A stretch of 64,000 nucleotides of DNA from Spirosoma oryzae (GTDB taxonomy: Bacteria > Bacteroidota > Bacteroidia > Cytophagales > Spirosomataceae). A program made the position numbers and the translations under genes. Position 1 is the stretch's first letter; each line of letters begins with the position of its first letter. Under the pieces are notes generated by a model. That model did no database searches, had not been told where the DNA came from, and saw only the letters and a list, made by a program, of their open reading frames with translations. Location of the stretch: positions 146,147 through 210,146 of the forward strand of contig NZ_PVTE01000011.1 in the NCBI RefSeq assembly GCF_003002825.1, read 5' to 3'. Below are positions 25,807 through 36,409 of the stretch, piece by piece.

Positions 25807-28800
25807 ATGCAAAAGAACTCTACTCGTCCGAGATACGCGGATCGGCCGGAGGAACGAAACCGCTGGTTATTGAGCGGATTCGCCGTAATTGTACTACTAA
25901 TGCTGTGCTCGTTTGGCGCAATGGCACAAACCAAAGTGTCGGGACGGGTAATCGATGCACAGCAGCAGGGCCTGCCCGGCGTTAGCGTTGTTGTAAAAGG
26001 AACAACGACCGGGGCTGTAACTGATGCCGATGGTCGGTATTCGCTGAACGTTCCCCGCGACGGTATCGCACTGGTCTTCTCGTACATCGGGTATGTATCG
26101 CAGGAAGTGCCCATCGATGGTAAGTCAACCATCAACGTGAACATGGCCGACGATACCAAATCCCTGAACGAAGTTATCGTCGTTGGGTATGGTACGCAGC
26201 GGAAAGAAACGATCACCGGTTCGGTTGTCGCCGTTAAAGGAACGGATCTGGTGAAGTCGCCGACGACCAACCTGTCGAACTCGCTGGCCGGTCGTCTGCC
26301 GGGCGTAACGGCGGTTAACCGCAGTGGTGAGCCGGGTTACGATGGCTCGACCATCCGGATTCGTGGTACAAACACGCTGGGTAACAACAGCGCGCTGGTC
26401 GTTGTCGATGGTATTCCTGACCGGGCGGGTGGTCTGGACCGGATCAACCCCGCCGATATCGAAACGATTTCGGTACTGAAAGATGCGTCGGCAGCTATCT
26501 ACGGATCGCGGGCGGCTAACGGCGTTATTCTGATCACCACCAAGCGTGGTAAGAGTGGTAAGCCCCAACTGTCGTACTCCTTCAACCAGGGTTTTGCACA
26601 GCCAACTGTTGTGCCTAAACTGGCGAATGCGGGTCAGTATGCTGAAATGCTGAACGATCTGAACGTATACGAGCTACCCGTATCGGAATGGGCTGCTGCA
26701 ACGCAAGGCTTCAAAGCAAACGGGACATACACACGGCCAAACGGAACTGTTCGGACGGCTCCTTACTCGCCAACGGACATTCAGAAATATAACGACGGTT
26801 CAGATCCTTGGGGACACCCCAATACGGACTGGTATAAGTCGACACTGAAAACGTGGTCGCCCCAATCACGGCATAACCTGCAATTGACCGGTGGTACTGA
26901 AGATTTCAAGTACCTCGCTTCGCTGGGTTACCAGAATCAGGATGCGTTCTACAAAAACTCGGCGACGGGCTACAAGCAGTACGACATCCGGCTGAACATC
27001 GACGCCAATATAAACAAGTACCTGCACTTGTCAATGGGTATTCTGGGTCGGCAGGAATACCGGTATTACCCAACGCGGGGTGCCGGTGCTATCTTCCGGA
27101 TGCAGATGCGGGGTAAACCCAACCAGCCTGCTTTCTGGCCCGACGGTCGTCCCGGCCCGGACATTGAGAATGGGGAAAACCCGGTTGTTATCACCACGAA
27201 CGCTACGGGCTACGATCGTGACAAGCGCGATTACATTCAGACCAATGGTCAACTGGATTTCAAAGTTCCAGGTGTCGATGGGCTGAAAATACAGGCAACG
27301 GCTGCCATCGATAAACTGAATCAGAACAATAAGCGCTGGGAAACACCCTGGACGCTGTATGAGCGTGGATCAGGCGTCGATGCGAATGGCGTGCCTAACC
27401 TGGTTGCCAGCGTACGCGGACCAGCTGAACCACGTCTGACGTTGGGAAATAACACACAGCTGAACATATTGCTGGGTTTAATTGGAACCTACGAGCGTAA
27501 GTTTGGCGATCATGGCCTGACGGTATTGGCAGGGGTGAACCGGGAGACAATTCAGGGGGATAACTTCGGTGCTTACCGACGGTACTTTATTTCGCCAGCA
27601 ATCGACCAGCTCTTCGCGGGTGGTACGGCAGAACTGACTAATGGTGGTAGCGCGTTTGAACGAGCTCGCTTGAACTACTTCAGCCGGGTCGCCTACAATT
27701 ACAAGGAGAAATACCTGTTTGAATTCCTGAGTCGCTACGACGGGTCGGATATTTTTCCTGCTGCAACGCGTTATGGTTTCTTCCCTGGTGTTATGGCGGG
27801 CTGGGTCGTATCTGAAGAAGGATTCTGGAAGCGTAATGTGCCCATCATGAATTACTTCAAGGTGCGGGCATCGTATGGTCAGCTGGGTAATGACCAGATC
27901 TACTTCCCGGGTACCACTACGTTGGCTACCTATCAGTATCTGGCTACGTACGGCTTCAATACGTATATTATCAACAATGCGCAGCAGCAAACGCTGTCAG
28001 AAGCCCGGATTCCGAACCCAACGATTACGTGGGAGGTGGCCAACAACGCAGACATTGGTATCGAAGGTCAACTGTTCAATGGTAAGATTGCTTTTGAATT
28101 CGATTACTTCAACAACCTGCGCACGTCAATTCTATACCCGCGTAACGCGTCTGTACCCCGTACGACAGGTCTGATTCTGCCACCTGAAAACATCGGTAAA
28201 GTACGGAACAGCGGCTTCGACGGACAGATCAGCTACAATGGTCAGGCGGGTGCGCTGCGCTATAGTGTTGGTGTCAACGGTGGCTACGCGCAGAACAAGA
28301 TTATCTTCTGGGACGAAGCACCGGGTGCTCCTGATTGGCAGCGGACAACCGGTAAGCCGATCGGTGCCTATATGGCCTACCAGTATGACGGCGTGTTTGC
28401 CTCGCAGGCTGATATCGACGCGAACAAGCTCGACTATTCGGCTATCGTAAAAACGCTACGTCCCGGTGATATGAAGTACAAGGATTTCGATGGTGACGGC
28501 AAAATTACGCCGAACGATCAGGTGCGGAACAATCGGACCAACCTGCCGCTCTTCCAGGGGGGTATGAACATCTCAGCCTCGTACAAAAACTTCGACCTGA
28601 CCGTCCTGTTTCAGGGATCGGCCGGTGCGCAGCAATACATCAGTCTGAACGAGTCGGGTAACATCGGTAACTACCTGCAGGAAATTTATACTGACCGCTG
28701 GACCGTCGACAACCCGAGCAGCGTACACCCCCGCATCGCCAACCGTAGCGATCAGTACTACTCGGGGGGCAACACGTACTGGTTGCGTTCGGCCGATTAC

Positions 28801-29013
28801 ATCCGGTTGAAAAACTTCGAACTGGGTTATACCATCCCGGAAACGTTTGGCAAAAAGATCGGTGTGGGTAGTCTGCGCGTATACGTCAACGCCCTCAACG
28901 CGCTTACACTGGTGAATAAACTGGGTTCATTCGACCCGGAAACCAATGCTGCAAACGGACAATATTACCCACAGTCTCGGATTATCAACGGTGGTCTGAC
29001 GCTCCGTTTCTAA
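25807..29013 (+). CDS. SusC/RagA family TonB-linked outer-membrane transporter (first copy)
   Basis: A 1068-residue transporter that imports glycans or other large nutrients together with SusD. Signal peptide to about 40 (GAMAQ); carboxypeptidase-D-like domain 42-125 (SGRVIDAQQQGLPGVSVVVK, in part GLPGVSVVVKGTTTG); the SusC landmark NEVIVVGYG; plug with DGSTIRIRGTNTLGNNS, VLKDASAAIYGSRAANGV; barrel to the C-terminal LTLRF. A DFDGDGKITPND loop near residue 893 is a calcium-binding-like motif common in SusC. There is no STN signalling domain, so control by an anti-sigma factor is not expected. Its SusD gene starts 15 bp downstream, and a close paralogue follows 2.2 kb after its stop. Confidence 0.96.
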   Translation: MQKNSTRPRYADRPEERNRWLLSGFAVIVLLMLCSFGAMAQTKVSGRVIDAQQQGLPGVSVVVKGTTTGAVTDADGRYSLNVPRDGIALVFSYIGYVSQEVPIDGKSTINVNMADDTKSLNEVIVVGYGTQRKETITGSVVAVKGTDLVKSPTTNLSNSLAGRLPGVTAVNRSGEPGYDGSTIRIRGTNTLGNNSALVVVDGIPDRAGGLDRINPADIETISVLKDASAAIYGSRAANGVILITTKRGKSGKPQLSYSFNQGFAQPTVVPKLANAGQYAEMLNDLNVYELPVSEWAAATQGFKANGTYTRPNGTVRTAPYSPTDIQKYNDGSDPWGHPNTDWYKSTLKTWSPQSRHNLQLTGGTEDFKYLASLGYQNQDAFYKNSATGYKQYDIRLNIDANINKYLHLSMGILGRQEYRYYPTRGAGAIFRMQMRGKPNQPAFWPDGRPGPDIENGENPVVITTNATGYDRDKRDYIQTNGQLDFKVPGVDGLKIQATAAIDKLNQNNKRWETPWTLYERGSGVDANGVPNLVASVRGPAEPRLTLGNNTQLNILLGLIGTYERKFGDHGLTVLAGVNRETIQGDNFGAYRRYFISPAIDQLFAGGTAELTNGGSAFERARLNYFSRVAYNYKEKYLFEFLSRYDGSDIFPAATRYGFFPGVMAGWVVSEEGFWKRNVPIMNYFKVRASYGQLGNDQIYFPGTTTLATYQYLATYGFNTYIINNAQQQTLSEARIPNPTITWEVANNADIGIEGQLFNGKIAFEFDYFNNLRTSILYPRNASVPRTTGLILPPENIGKVRNSGFDGQISYNGQAGALRYSVGVNGGYAQNKIIFWDEAPGAPDWQRTTGKPIGAYMAYQYDGVFASQADIDANKLDYSAIVKTLRPGDMKYKDFDGDGKITPNDQVRNNRTNLPLFQGGMNISASYKNFDLTVLFQGSAGAQQYISLNESGNIGNYLQEIYTDRWTVDNPSSVHPRIANRSDQYYSGGNTYWLRSADYIRLKNFELGYTIPETFGKKIGVGSLRVYVNALNALTLVNKLGSFDPETNAANGQYYPQSRIINGGLTLRF

Positions 29014-29028
29014 ACGTACTTATTAAAC

Positions 29029-30885
29029 ATGATACGACCATTTAAAACTATAAGCCTAGCACTGCTCGTCGCATCGATCAGCATTACGGGCTGTAATGAC
29101 AACTTCGTCAATACCCAGCCGCTGGATCAGGTAGCCGGCGACGCCGTCTGGAACGATGCATCGCTGACCGAAGCCTTTGTAACGGGTATCTATGCCGGAC
29201 TAGGGAACGGCGGTTTTGATGAACAGCAACTCGCATCGCTGACCGATGAAACCATCTTTACGCACCCCGGCCGCGGTATTACCACAATCACCGAAGCCCG
29301 TTCAAACCCGGCTGATCCAGGTTGGGTTAATGGAACGATCGACTGGAATAACATGTACCTGCGTATCCGGGCGGCAAACCTGGCGATTCAGAATTTGACT
29401 ACGCCAAAGTTCGCCAACACGAATGGTATTGCTGACCGGCTGATGGGTGAAGCGAAGTTTATGCGCGCTTACTATTACCATCAACTGGTGCGGTATTATG
29501 GTGGTGTACCCATCATCGACAAAGTATATGGACTGGGCGAAGCCGATTATGGCGTTACCCGGAACACGATGGAAGAGTGTATCAACTTCATCACGAAGGA
29601 TTGTGATGAGGCTGCTGCCCTGCTGAAGGGGAAATCAACGGCGAAAGGCCGGGCCAACATGTTGGCTGCGCTGGCACTGAAAGCTCGTATGCTGACCTAC
29701 GCTGCCAGCGACCTGTATGATGCAGCAACGGCCAAGTCGAAATCGTCGGCACACGCTGCCTTTGCACAACCTGCTATCCTCGGTTATGTAAGTGGTAGCC
29801 GGACGGAGCGTTGGCAAAAGGCGAAAGCTGCTGCTAAAGCCGTACTCGATGCAACCAGCGGTTACCAGCTCAATCTGTCGGCTCCAGCGAGCAAAGACGA
29901 TGGTACGACGAACTACATGAACATCGCCCTGTCGCGCAATGGTGGCGATCAGGATGTGCTGTTCTCCCGATCGTTTATCAATCAGAAGCCAGAAGGTGGT
30001 GGGCAGCAGGGTCTTTATAACGGACCCAATGGTTATCACAACTGGGCGGGTAACACGCCGGTATCGCTGCTGGTCGACGATTATGAAATGATCGATGGTT
30101 CGCAGTTTAGCTGGTCAGATCCCAGCAAGGCAACGACGCCCTATGCCAATCGCGACCCCCGTTTCTATGCATCGATTCTCTACGACGGTGCTTCCTGGAA
30201 GCCCCGGACGGCCGACGTGGCTGCTAAAGACCCCGCTAACCAGATTCAGACCGGACAGTATGAAATAACGAGCGGTAGTGGCAAAGTATCGGTTGCCGGT
30301 CTGGATACGCGGAAGAGTACAGTTGAAGACTGGAATGGTAGCTACACCGGCTACTATATGCGTAAATTCATCGATCCAAACCCGGCTATCGTCGACCAGA
30401 ATACGTACCAGCAAATCCCCTGGCCGTTCTTCCGCTACACCGAAGCTGTGTTCAACTATGCGGAAGCCTGTATCGAACTGGGTGAAGACGCCGAAGCGAA
30501 GACCTGGCTGAACAAAATTCGGTTCCGCTCGGGGATGCCTGCGCTGACGGAAACGGGCGATGCCCTGCGTCAGCGGTACCGCAACGAACGTCGGATCGAG
30601 ATGGTGTTCGAAGAGCAGCGCTACCACGATGCGCGTCGCTGGATGATTGCGCCATCGACGCTGGGTCGGAAAGCAAACACGATCAGCATCACGGGTACGC
30701 TGAAAGCCGGCAAGTCGGTGTCGCTGTACCGCTACGATCCAACCAGCTACGACTACACGTACCGGGTGGTAGAGATCGACCCGGGTAAGGAAAACCGGGC
30801 GTGGCTGGATAAGATGTACTACCTGCCGATCTACCGCGATGAGATGAACCGGAACAGCAAGCTGGTTCAGAATCCTGGCTACTAA
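29029..30885 (+). CDS. SusD/RagB family nutrient-binding lipoprotein (first copy)
   Basis: A 618-residue surface lipoprotein that forms the lid of the SusC transporter. The signal peptide ends in SITGC (Cys22). FVNTQPLDQVAGDAVWND is the usual N-terminal SusD segment; YYHQLVRYYGGVPII and RYTEAVFNYAEACIELG are tetratricopeptide-like helices; RNERRIEMVFEEQRYHDARRW (in part ERRIEMVFEEQRYHDARRW) is the C-terminal hallmark; and it ends in SKLVQNPGY. The ligand is not predictable. No glycoside hydrolase, sulfatase or sensor gene accompanies the pair. A perfect hairpin terminator follows. Confidence 0.95.
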   Translation: MIRPFKTISLALLVASISITGCNDNFVNTQPLDQVAGDAVWNDASLTEAFVTGIYAGLGNGGFDEQQLASLTDETIFTHPGRGITTITEARSNPADPGWVNGTIDWNNMYLRIRAANLAIQNLTTPKFANTNGIADRLMGEAKFMRAYYYHQLVRYYGGVPIIDKVYGLGEADYGVTRNTMEECINFITKDCDEAAALLKGKSTAKGRANMLAALALKARMLTYAASDLYDAATAKSKSSAHAAFAQPAILGYVSGSRTERWQKAKAAAKAVLDATSGYQLNLSAPASKDDGTTNYMNIALSRNGGDQDVLFSRSFINQKPEGGGQQGLYNGPNGYHNWAGNTPVSLLVDDYEMIDGSQFSWSDPSKATTPYANRDPRFYASILYDGASWKPRTADVAAKDPANQIQTGQYEITSGSGKVSVAGLDTRKSTVEDWNGSYTGYYMRKFIDPNPAIVDQNTYQQIPWPFFRYTEAVFNYAEACIELGEDAEAKTWLNKIRFRSGMPALTETGDALRQRYRNERRIEMVFEEQRYHDARRWMIAPSTLGRKANTISITGTLKAGKSVSLYRYDPTSYDYTYRVVEIDPGKENRAWLDKMYYLPIYRDEMNRNSKLVQNPGY

Positions 30886-30890
30886 TACTG

Positions 30891-30953
30891 ACAGCCTTTC
30901 ATAAAAATGGCGGCCGTGTTCTAAACACGGCCGCCATTTTTATGAAAGGCTGT
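30891..30953. terminator. Perfect 30-bp hairpin terminator after susD-1
   Basis: Arms of 30 nt (30891-30920 and 30924-30953) are exactly complementary with a 3-nt loop (CTA). The core GGCGGCCGTGTT is flanked by ATAAAAAT/ATTTTTAT, giving a U-rich stretch on the 3' side. It separates the two SusC-SusD pairs. Confidence 0.85.
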
Positions 30954-31234
30954 TTAGGTTTGAATCGTCCGTTAGTTAGTGTACGGCCACATAATCGATT
31001 AGCGAATGCGGTTTTGATAGGGGCCTGATGGATACAAGCAGGAGAATACAGTAAGAAAATATACTTAATTGTTATAATTACATACAGTGCTAGAAAAGTA
31101 TAATTTTCATCGCTTTTTAATGAGAAAAATACTATAATATGTTAGAAAAGAACACATAGTAGCGAATATAATACCGGTAAAAACACGCAACCACCAACTT
31201 TGAATCGGTAGTTAAACTATAACGTGGTTGAATC
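30954..31234. promoter_or_regulatory. AT-rich region upstream of the second SusC gene
   Basis: 280 bp, no gene. From about 31040 to 31150 it is very AT-rich, with several TATA-like words (AAAATATACTTAATTG, AAGTATAATTTTC, ATACTATAATATG). The wording recalls the AT-rich leader of susC-1 (AAATATACTTTTAGG). A promoter is expected here but a full -33/-7 pair could not be chosen. Confidence 0.45.
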
Positions 31235-34200
31235 ATGCCAAAACTATTTACGAACCAAAAAGTTTGCGGAGATCCCGAAGCCGATTTATCGGGCGTGCAG
31301 GCAAGAACGGTGAGACGAAGCGCGCTTTGTCTGATTTTTTTGCTTGGTTTTCTGGTGTCAGTAGGCGCTTATGCCCAGACTAAAGTAACCGGTAAGGTGC
31401 TGGACGCGCAGGGACTGGCCTTACCTGGCGTCAGTATTGTCATTAAGGGAACGACTACCGGTACCGTAACGGGCGCAGAAGGTGATTACACGCTGAACGT
31501 GCCAAACCGCAACGCAACGCTCGTTTTCTCGTATATCGGCTATATCAGCCAGGAGATCGCACTAAATGGTCGTAGCTCGGTCGACATCACGCTGACATCA
31601 GATGATAAGATGCTAAGCGAAGTAGTGGTTGTCGGGTATGGGGAGCAAAAGAAAGAAACCGTAACCGGTTCCGTTGCGACCGTAAAAGGTAACGATCTGG
31701 TCAAGTCGCCTGCCGTCAACCTGACTAACTCGATCGCGGGCCGGATGCCGGGCGTTATCGCGACGAACAGCAGCGGGGAACCCGGTTATGATGGCGCTGC
31801 CATTCGGATTCGGGGCTCCAACACGCTGGGTAACAACGACGCGCTGATCGTTATCGACGGGGTGCCGGCGCGGGCTGGTGGTATCGACCGGCTGAACCCG
31901 GCCGATATCGAAAGCATTTCGGTCCTGAAAGATGCGTCGGCGGCTATCTACGGGTCGCGAGCGGCTAACGGAGTAATTCTGGTGACGACCAAACGGGGTA
32001 AAAGCGGTAAGCCGGAGCTGTCGTACAGCTTCAACCAGGGTTTTTCTCAACCAACGGTTATTCCCAAAATGGCGTCGGCTGCTGAATATGCCCAGCTGAA
32101 CAACGAAATCAACCTGTACAACAACCTGCCGTCAGGTTACTGGAAAGATGCCAATGCGGCTTTCAACAGCACGGGAAGCTACACCCGGCCCGACAATGGC
32201 GTCGTGGTTCCGGCGGCTTACTCGCCCAGCGACATCCAAAAGTTTAAGGACGGATCTGATCCCTGGGGCCACCCTAACACCGACTGGTTCGGCGCAGCGC
32301 TGAAGCCGTGGTCACCCCAGGTGCGGCACACGCTGCAATTGGTGGGTGGTTCGGAAAACATTAAATACCTGGCCTCGGCCAACTACCAGAATCAGGACGC
32401 TTACTACAAAAACTCGGCGACGGGCTATAAGCAGTATGACTTCCGGTTAAATCTGGACGCCAAAATCAGCAAGTATATCAATCTGGTAACGGGTGTTGTC
32501 GGTCGTCAGGAAAACCGGTTCTTCCCAACCGTTGGAGCCGGTGATATTTTCCGGATGCTGGCACGGGGCTATCCAAACAAACCTGCTTTCTGGCCGAACG
32601 GTCTGCCTGCTCCTGACATCGAGAACGGACAGCAGCCCGTACTGGTTACGACCAGCGCCACGGGTTACAACAGAGATACCCGCTATTATCTGCAAAGCAA
32701 TGCCAGTCTGAATATCACCAACCCCTGGGTACCGGGTCTGAAGCTGACGGCCAGTGTTGCGTTGGACAAATACATTCAACAGGGTAAGGTTTGGCAAACT
32801 CCCTGGTACGTCTATAGCTGGGATTATACATCCTACGACCCGACGACGAAAGAACCGCTTCTTCAGCGCGTACAGAAAGGGCCCGCGCAATCGACCCTCA
32901 ACCAGTACACAAACGATCAGTTCAATTCACTACTGTCGGGTATTCTGTCGTACGACAAAACCTTCAATGCCAATCATGCGATTACGTTACTGGCTGGTAT
33001 CACCAAAGAGCAATCTAACTCAAACGGTTTCTCCGGCTTCCGGCAATACTTTAACTCGACGGCGATTGACCAGCTGTTTGCAGGTAGCCAAACCCAGCAG
33101 GTGGCCAATACGACAGCGGCCTGGGAGCGGGCACGTATGAGTTACTTCGGCCGCGCTGCCTACAACTACAAAGAGAAATACCTGGCCGAATTCCTGTGGC
33201 GCTATGACGGTTCGTATATGTTTCCTCGTTCGAGCCGCTGGGGCTTCTTCCCCGGCGTAACGGCGGGCTGGCGTATTTCGGAGGAAGATTTCTTCAAGAA
33301 GGCGCTGCCAGCGGTTAGCTCTCTGAAACTGCGCGCGTCCTGGGGTCAGTTGGGGAACGACCAGGTTTATTTCAACGGTAACCTGCGCGAGTACGATTAC
33401 CTGCCGACGTACGCGTACGGTGATGCCGTCAATTCAAACTGGGGGTACGTACTGAATAACCAGGTATCGCAGACACTGTACGAAAACGGTGTTCCAAATA
33501 CGAAGCTGACCTGGGAAGTTGCCAACAACGCCGATCTCGGTCTGGAAGGCTCGTTGATGAATGGTAAGGTATTCTTCGAATTCGACGTGTTCCAGAACAA
33601 ACGGTCGAATATCCTGTGGCGTCAGAGTGCATCGATTCCACAAACAACCGGCGCTACGCTGCCCGCTACCAATATCGGGCGTGTAACGAACAAAGGCTAT
33701 GAGTTCCGGGTGGGTTACAACGGACAGGCGGGTGATTTCAAATACAGCGTCAGCGTGAACGGTGGTTACGCCAAGAACACCATTACGTTCTGGGACGAAA
33801 CGCCGGGTGCACCCGAGTGGCAGCGGTCGACGGGTAAGCCTATTCCTACCGACGTGAACAATCCAAATAACCCCAACGGTACGCTTATGTACCAGTACGA
33901 CGGTATTTTCTCGACGCAGGCCGACATTGATGCCAACAAGATCGACTACAGCGGTGTGGGTGCCAGTTTGCTACGTCCCGGCGACATGAAACTGAAAGAT
34001 ATCAACGGCGACGGAAAAATCGACGCAAACGACCGGGTCCGGGCCGACCGCAACAACCAGCCTCGTTTTCAGGGTGGTCTGAATGCCAGCGTCCGGTACA
34101 AAAACTTCGATCTCAGCATTCTCTTCCAGGCATCGGCAGGCGGGCAGATCTTCCTGCAAACGGAGTCGGGTACGATCGGTAACTTCCTGCAATACAGCTA

Positions 34201-34528
34201 CGATCACCGCTGGACGGTCGATAACCAGAGTACGGTCGACCCACGCATCGTAGACCGTAGCAATCAGTACTTCTCCAACGGTACGACCTACTGGCTGCGG
34301 AGCACCGATTACGTTCGTCTGAAAAACCTGGAGCTGGGCTATACGCTGCCGAGTACCCTTTCGGGCAAAGTGGGGCTGAATAACCTGCGGGTTTATGTCA
34401 ACGGACTCAACCTGGCAACGTACGCACCAGCGATGAAAGGCATCTTCGATCCTGAATCGACCAATAGCGCTGGTCAGTACTATCCACAGGCACGGGTTAT
34501 CAACGCGGGTCTAACAGTCAGTTTCTAA
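31235..34528 (+). CDS. SusC/RagA family TonB-linked outer-membrane transporter (second copy)
   Basis: A 1097-residue paralogue of the protein at 25807-29013, alike along its whole length; identical runs include SDPWGHPNTDW and YKNSATGYKQYD. Signal peptide to about 48 (GAYAQ), with a longer N-terminus than copy 1; carboxypeptidase-D-like domain (49-130); SEVVVVGYG; plug with AAIRIRGSNTLGNND and VLKDASAAIYGSRAANGV; barrel to the terminal LTVSF. The calcium-like loop DINGDGKIDAND is kept. Extra residues occur near the C-terminal third (PTDVNNPNNPNG), a candidate extracellular loop of different specificity. It is paired with the SusD gene 18 bp downstream. Confidence 0.96.
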   Translation: MPKLFTNQKVCGDPEADLSGVQARTVRRSALCLIFLLGFLVSVGAYAQTKVTGKVLDAQGLALPGVSIVIKGTTTGTVTGAEGDYTLNVPNRNATLVFSYIGYISQEIALNGRSSVDITLTSDDKMLSEVVVVGYGEQKKETVTGSVATVKGNDLVKSPAVNLTNSIAGRMPGVIATNSSGEPGYDGAAIRIRGSNTLGNNDALIVIDGVPARAGGIDRLNPADIESISVLKDASAAIYGSRAANGVILVTTKRGKSGKPELSYSFNQGFSQPTVIPKMASAAEYAQLNNEINLYNNLPSGYWKDANAAFNSTGSYTRPDNGVVVPAAYSPSDIQKFKDGSDPWGHPNTDWFGAALKPWSPQVRHTLQLVGGSENIKYLASANYQNQDAYYKNSATGYKQYDFRLNLDAKISKYINLVTGVVGRQENRFFPTVGAGDIFRMLARGYPNKPAFWPNGLPAPDIENGQQPVLVTTSATGYNRDTRYYLQSNASLNITNPWVPGLKLTASVALDKYIQQGKVWQTPWYVYSWDYTSYDPTTKEPLLQRVQKGPAQSTLNQYTNDQFNSLLSGILSYDKTFNANHAITLLAGITKEQSNSNGFSGFRQYFNSTAIDQLFAGSQTQQVANTTAAWERARMSYFGRAAYNYKEKYLAEFLWRYDGSYMFPRSSRWGFFPGVTAGWRISEEDFFKKALPAVSSLKLRASWGQLGNDQVYFNGNLREYDYLPTYAYGDAVNSNWGYVLNNQVSQTLYENGVPNTKLTWEVANNADLGLEGSLMNGKVFFEFDVFQNKRSNILWRQSASIPQTTGATLPATNIGRVTNKGYEFRVGYNGQAGDFKYSVSVNGGYAKNTITFWDETPGAPEWQRSTGKPIPTDVNNPNNPNGTLMYQYDGIFSTQADIDANKIDYSGVGASLLRPGDMKLKDINGDGKIDANDRVRADRNNQPRFQGGLNASVRYKNFDLSILFQASAGGQIFLQTESGTIGNFLQYSYDHRWTVDNQSTVDPRIVDRSNQYFSNGTTYWLRSTDYVRLKNLELGYTLPSTLSGKVGLNNLRVYVNGLNLATYAPAMKGIFDPESTNSAGQYYPQARVINAGLTVSF

Positions 34529-34546
34529 ACGATTAATCAGATTACC

Positions 34547-36397
34547 ATGAACTATATAGCAAAGTGTCTATCGGTCAGCCTGCTGTTGGGCACGACGATG
34601 ATCGCTTGTAACACTGATTTCCTGGATACGAAGCCACTCGACAAAGTGTCGGGGGATGCGGTTTGGGCCGACCGGGCGCTTTCCGAAGCCTTCGTGACGG
34701 ACGTATACAATGGCATCCGGGATGGGTTGCTGGATCAGATGAGCTTCGATTGCCAGACCGACAACGCCCTGTACAGCTTTGGCAAACAGGACGTAAACGA
34801 GGCTAACGTTAGCCCATCCAACATCGGTACCGTAAAAAGCACCATGGAATGGGGTGCCATTTACGCCCGGATTCGGGCCGCCAACATCGCCCTGTCGAAA
34901 CTGGCCAAGCCTTCGTTCGACAACAGTGGTGATCTGGCCGGGCGGATGCGCGGTGAGATGTACTTCTTACGGGCTTATTACTACAACCAGTTGCTGCGTT
35001 ACCACGGAGGGATACCCATCATCAAATCGGCCTACACGCTGGACGAAGGTGATTTTACGGTGGCACGGAATACGTATGAGGAATGTGTCAACGCAATCGT
35101 TACCGATCTGGATTCCGCCACGGCGCTGCTGAAGGGCCGTAGTATGGTAGCGGGCCGGGCAACGATGGGCGCGTCGATGGCCCTTAAAGCACGGGTTCTG
35201 TTGTACGCTGCCAGCGATCTGCACGATATACCAACGGCAAAAGCTAAGTCGAGCGTCATTGCCAGTTTCGCCAATCCTGAGTTGCTGGGTTACGTGAGTG
35301 GCGACCGGACAGCCCGCTGGAAAAAAGCGCAGGATGCCGCCAAGGCCGTTATGGACCTGAATATGTATGGCTATAAGCTGAACCTGTCGGCTCCCGTGAC
35401 GGCGGCCGAAGGGCAGGCCAACTACGTCAACCTGTCGCTGTCGCGTAACGGTGGAGAAACCGACGGTATTTTCCTGAAATACTACATTCGGGCATCCAAC
35501 GACGACTGGGGCTCCTGGTTCCCGCGTAACAACATGCCAAACGGGTACCACGGCTGGACGTCCAGCGAACCCACGCAGCAGATGGTGGATAACTACGAAA
35601 TGATGGATGGTACCAAGTTCGACTGGAGCAATCCGACCCATGCCGCAGCACCCTACGAAAACCGCGATCCCCGTTTCTACGCGTCGATTCTCTATGACGG
35701 TGCGCAGTGGAAGCCCCGTACGCCCGATGGCGCTGGTATCGACCCGGCTGGTCAGATTCAGATGGGTGAATACGAAGTAGGCTCGTCGTCGGCCCCGACC
35801 AAGTTTTCGGGTCTGGACACCCGTAACAGTACCATCGAAAACTGGAACGGAACCTGGACGGGCTACGCTATCCGTAAGTTCTTCAATGACGATGTGTCGA
35901 TCGTCGACCAGAATATCCGTCAGGAAATTCCGTCTATCCAGATTCGGTATACCGAAGTGGTGCTGAACTATGCAGAAGCCTGTTTGATGCTGGGTCAGGA
36001 AGCAGAGGCAAAGAAGTGGATCAACGCTGTTCGGTTCCGGTCCGGGATGCCCGCCATCACCGAAACGGGTTCGGCTCTGATGGCCCGCTACCAGAACGAG
36101 CGAAACGTGGAGATGTTCCTGGAAGATCAACGCTTCTACGACGTTCGCCGTTGGATGATTGCGCCGACAGTGCTTGGTCAGCAGGCCCGGATCATTGCCA
36201 TTACGGGTAAACTCAAATCCGGCAAAACGGTCACGACTTATAAGTATAGCAAAGACAACTACAACTATACGTACAAGGTGCAGGACCTCGGAACGGGTAA
36301 GGAAAACCGGAAGTGGAACGACAAAATTTACTTCCTGCCGATCAGCCGTGATGAAATAAACCGGAATAGCAAGCTGATTCAAAACCCTGGCTACTAA
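34547..36397 (+). CDS. SusD/RagB family nutrient-binding lipoprotein (second copy)
   Basis: A 616-residue paralogue of the SusD at 29029. The lipoprotein signal ends at MIACN (Cys21); then FLDTKPLDKVSGDAVWAD, YYNQLLRYHGGIPII, RYTEVVLNYAEACLMLG, and NVEMFLEDQRFYDVRRW near the C-terminus, ending SKLIQNPGY. The two SusD proteins differ most in the middle, which in known SusD proteins shapes the ligand site. This pair therefore looks like a duplication that has changed ligand rather than a gene-dosage copy. It is followed by a terminator and the FG-GAP/UnbV gene. Confidence 0.95.
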   Translation: MNYIAKCLSVSLLLGTTMIACNTDFLDTKPLDKVSGDAVWADRALSEAFVTDVYNGIRDGLLDQMSFDCQTDNALYSFGKQDVNEANVSPSNIGTVKSTMEWGAIYARIRAANIALSKLAKPSFDNSGDLAGRMRGEMYFLRAYYYNQLLRYHGGIPIIKSAYTLDEGDFTVARNTYEECVNAIVTDLDSATALLKGRSMVAGRATMGASMALKARVLLYAASDLHDIPTAKAKSSVIASFANPELLGYVSGDRTARWKKAQDAAKAVMDLNMYGYKLNLSAPVTAAEGQANYVNLSLSRNGGETDGIFLKYYIRASNDDWGSWFPRNNMPNGYHGWTSSEPTQQMVDNYEMMDGTKFDWSNPTHAAAPYENRDPRFYASILYDGAQWKPRTPDGAGIDPAGQIQMGEYEVGSSSAPTKFSGLDTRNSTIENWNGTWTGYAIRKFFNDDVSIVDQNIRQEIPSIQIRYTEVVLNYAEACLMLGQEAEAKKWINAVRFRSGMPAITETGSALMARYQNERNVEMFLEDQRFYDVRRWMIAPTVLGQQARIIAITGKLKSGKTVTTYKYSKDNYNYTYKVQDLGTGKENRKWNDKIYFLPISRDEINRNSKLIQNPGY

Positions 36398-36409
36398 GTA
36401 TGCGACTAG

